From Planctomycetaceae bacterium (lineage in GTDB: Bacteria; Planctomycetota; Planctomycetia; Pirellulales; Thermoguttaceae): a DNA stretch of 7,440 nt. The notes below the pieces were generated by a model. The model did not search any database. It saw only the letters and a list, made by a program, of their open reading frames with translations, and was not told the origin of the DNA. Position numbers and translations under genes: made by a program. Position 1 is the first letter of the stretch. Each line of letters starts with the position of its first letter. The stretch is from positions 1 to 7,440 of the forward strand of contig WRCR01000189.1 of assembly GCA_009783865.1 (NCBI GenBank), in the 5' to 3' direction. Shown piece after piece: positions 5,928 through 7,440 of this stretch.

Positions 5928-5958
5928 ACCGGCATAAACGTAATTGCCGGTATAAACG
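5928..5958 (-). repeat. 18-bp-period direct repeat with overlapping hairpin
   Basis: CCGGCATAAACG (5929-5940) recurs with one change as CCGGTATAAACG (5947-5958). The arms ACCGGCA (5928-5934) and TGCCGGT (5945-5951) also form a 7-bp stem with a 10-base loop. It lies about 20 bases past the aldolase-like stop codon and upstream of the SpoA promoter. It could be a weak terminator, or a pair of sites for a regulator bound on one face of the helix. Confidence 0.35.
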
Positions 5959-5978
5959 GAATTTTCTGGCGTTAACCG

Positions 5979-7148
5979 TTATCCCAGAACCCGCTTTAGA
6001 CGGTCGAGATTCCACTGTACCTTTTCGGCGGCGGTCATCTTTGAAAAGTCAACGGAATCGCTTGAATTGCTTGAATTGCGGGGGCTGAAACCCCCGCCTA
6101 TTTTGGTTTCTTTTGATGTACCGCTGTAACTGTCAGTCCCTTCCATTCTTTCGAGGTCTTTCTCCAGCGTTCTTCGCGGCTTGATATTCAATCGCTGCAA
6201 GTCGCCGTGATATGCTTTCACCGCATCGACCGGCGCAATCTTTCCGTCCGCAATCAAACGAAGATATACCACAAACGATAACTGATGTTCCGCATTATTG
6301 ATTTTCCTGCCGTACAGAGCAACCCGCGCTCCGTACTTCTTTGCATCGGCAAGCATCTGAAAAGCGTCCAGTGTTGTACCCGCAGAACCGCCGAGTATTC
6401 CTACCACCAAATTGCTGTCATAACGGGCTAACGATTCCATCGCCTCCGGTCCGTAATACGGAATTTTCAGAAACAGCGGTCTGCCTTTTTCCGTCACACC
6501 TGCCAGCGTTCTGACTATATGATTATTAACGAACTTTGGAATATCTTTCGGTGTGCCTGCCCCGAAATAATTCGGACTAAACACTTCGAGAAAATACCGG
6601 AATCCCTTTGTTTCTGCTTCGGTTCGGAACTCCTTGAAAGCAAGAAGTGCATCGCGGTCATGTTCCAAGATGTTATTAAACGTGATGGAGTAAAGCCCAA
6701 GATTCGCACCGAGTTTTCTTTCCGCATCGGTGCAGTTTGTTTTGCCGCACATAGCATGGTCAATGCTTGCCGTTCTGAAATGCCGGCTCGGTTCACTGCC
6801 GTACACTCCTTCAGAACCCGCTAGCCAAATGTCGGTGGTATCGTTTGCCCGAATCGCCGGTGTAATCGGCGAATTAGCAAACAGGTTTTCGCGGATAGTC
6901 AGGATTTCATTGGTACTCGCACTCATCAGCATGATGTCAACGAGTTCCTGCTTGACAATTTCCCGAATTTGATTTCGGTATTCATCAAGCGTGCGGAATC
7001 TCGCTTCGCTGCTGTATTGTTCGGGACTTTGACCGGGCGCAGAAAGTCCATAAGCCATGTCGGCATCTTTTGCATCGGCAAGTATGAAGTCGTTACAACT
7101 TCTGTCTGCTAAAATTCGGGCAATTTTCGTATCAAGTGTTTTCTGCAT
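5979..7148 (-). CDS. DhnA/LacD-like aldolase-type TIM-barrel protein
   Basis: The product is 389 residues from the ATG at 7148, without a clear Shine-Dalgarno sequence, 17 bp after the upstream gene. Its second half has the marks of the class I aldolase (DeoC/LacD/FbaB) barrel: RPLFLKIPYYG with Lys228 at the end of a strand as candidate Schiff-base lysine; VVGILGGSAGTTLDAFQML (248-266), matching the phosphate-binding GG loop; and VALYGRKIN (276-284), matching the conserved GRN/GRK loop. These enzymes condense or split sugar phosphates or related keto compounds through a lysine imine in the cytoplasm; the substrate here cannot be read. The first half (DFILADAKDADMAYGL, DIMLMSAST) fits the earlier strands. 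A hydrophilic Ser/Gly/Asn-rich stretch (about 335-370) follows the barrel before a last short helix, and its DNA contains a strong palindrome. It may be a non-catalytic relative, so the call stops at superfamily level. Confidence 0.65.
   Translation of the reverse strand: MQKTLDTKIARILADRSCNDFILADAKDADMAYGLSAPGQSPEQYSSEARFRTLDEYRNQIREIVKQELVDIMLMSASTNEILTIRENLFANSPITPAIRANDTTDIWLAGSEGVYGSEPSRHFRTASIDHAMCGKTNCTDAERKLGANLGLYSITFNNILEHDRDALLAFKEFRTEAETKGFRYFLEVFSPNYFGAGTPKDIPKFVNNHIVRTLAGVTEKGRPLFLKIPYYGPEAMESLARYDSNLVVGILGGSAGTTLDAFQMLADAKKYGARVALYGRKINNAEHQLSFVVYLRLIADGKIAPVDAVKAYHGDLQRLNIKPRRTLEKDLERMEGTDSYSGTSKETKIGGGFSPRNSSNSSDSVDFSKMTAAEKVQWNLDRLKRVLG
6078..6097. repeat. GC-rich palindrome inside the aldolase-like gene
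   Basis: GCGGGGG (6078-6084) and CCCCCGC (6091-6097) form a perfect 7-bp stem around a CTGAAA loop. The element lies in frame within the low-complexity tail, coding for GGFSPR. Beside it, at about 6061-6078, the gene carries two near-perfect copies of the 9-base unit CTTGAATTG. It looks like a dispersed REP-like palindrome that has settled in a tolerant linker. Whether it is repeated elsewhere in the genome cannot be seen here. Confidence 0.45.
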
Positions 7149-7165
7149 AGTTGATTACTTTGTCA

Positions 7166-7440
7166 TTATTTGGGGGAATATAACTGTATTTCGTTGTTTT
7201 GCGGCTGCGCCGGACTTCCGTACTGTTGATTCGGCTGCACCGGCTGATTGCCCGCTGGCTGATTAGCAATGACCGGCAGCGTTTCGACAACATGTCTCCA
7301 GCCCCGCGGAACAGTCGGGGTGAAAAAATAATCGCGGACTTTATCGAAGCCAAGCAAATCATTCACTTTCGGGTTGTTGAAGACATAGGCAGTATGCGCC
7401 TTGCCGTTGATGTCGTCTTTCTTCAAAGCGGTTGCCCGCA
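7166..7440 (-). CDS. Unrecognised protein, C-terminal 90 residues (5' end outside window)
   Basis: The frame is open from the right edge to the stop codon at 7166. A TTG at 7426 could in principle start it, but no Shine-Dalgarno sequence is visible and the reading continues upstream without a stop, so this is most likely the end of a larger protein. The visible part contains AYVFNNPKVNDLLGFDKVRDYF and TVPRGWRHVVETLPVI, then a Pro/Gln/Asn-rich tail with repeated NQP units (about the last 33 residues) that is probably disordered. I recognise no family. It precedes the aldolase-like gene by 17 bp in the same direction, so the two probably share a transcript. Confidence 0.6.
   Translation of the reverse strand, partial: RATALKKDDINGKAHTAYVFNNPKVNDLLGFDKVRDYFFTPTVPRGWRHVVETLPVIANQPAGNQPVQPNQQYGSPAQPQNNEIQLYSPK

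Noticed and set aside
2540..5935. Shared AACCGGCAT near 2540 and 5927 as a common regulatory site
   Set aside because: Nine-base matches are expected by chance, and the surrounding sequences do not align.
1..7440. CRISPR array accompanying the Csx3-like gene
   Set aside because: No regularly spaced direct repeats of 24-40 bases were seen on either strand. An array could still lie outside the window.

Overview
The window looks like the edge of a chromosomal backbone next to the end of an integrated accessory element, in an uncultured bacterium. The backbone genes are a FliN/YscQ-type SpoA protein with a long N-terminal region, a Rep/UvrD helicase immediately behind it, and a DhnA/LacD-like aldolase-barrel protein. 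From memory this mixture suggests a moderate-GC member of the Planctomycetota or a relative. That assignment is an inference; nothing in the window proves it.

Backbone part (about 2,800 to 7,440, all minus strand, transcribed right to left). First comes the 3' end of an unrecognised gene with a Pro/Gln/Asn-rich tail. It is followed 17 bp later by an aldolase-like TIM-barrel protein. A 131-bp spacer then carries an 18-bp-period repeat, a hairpin and an extended -10 promoter. After that come the SpoA-domain protein and, 5 bp behind it, the helicase. The helicase has every superfamily 1A motif but no long C-terminal extension.

Accessory part (1 to about 2,700). A P4-type tyrosine integrase with its catalytic residues intact overlaps a small excisionase-like winged-helix gene, both on the minus strand. 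Convergent with them is a membrane protein with about three transmembrane segments and a SLATT-like layout. Divergent from that, and cut off by the left edge, is the start of a protein resembling Csx3, the CRISPR-associated cyclic-oligoadenylate ring nuclease family. A promoter region of about 150 bp lies between the divergent pair, with a perfect 14-bp palindrome at the predicted transcription start of the Csx3-like gene. The Csx3-like protein plus membrane protein, next to an integrase, suggests a nucleotide-signalled defence module. The nucleotide-producing enzyme, if there is one, would lie beyond the left edge.

The 332-bp gap between integrase and helicase contains the integrase promoter, an imperfect palindrome, a 39-codon reading frame with its own promoter and Shine-Dalgarno sequence, and probably the element's attachment junction. 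No tRNA, rRNA or CRISPR array was found. Shine-Dalgarno sequences are clear in front of several accessory genes but weak or absent in front of the backbone genes.
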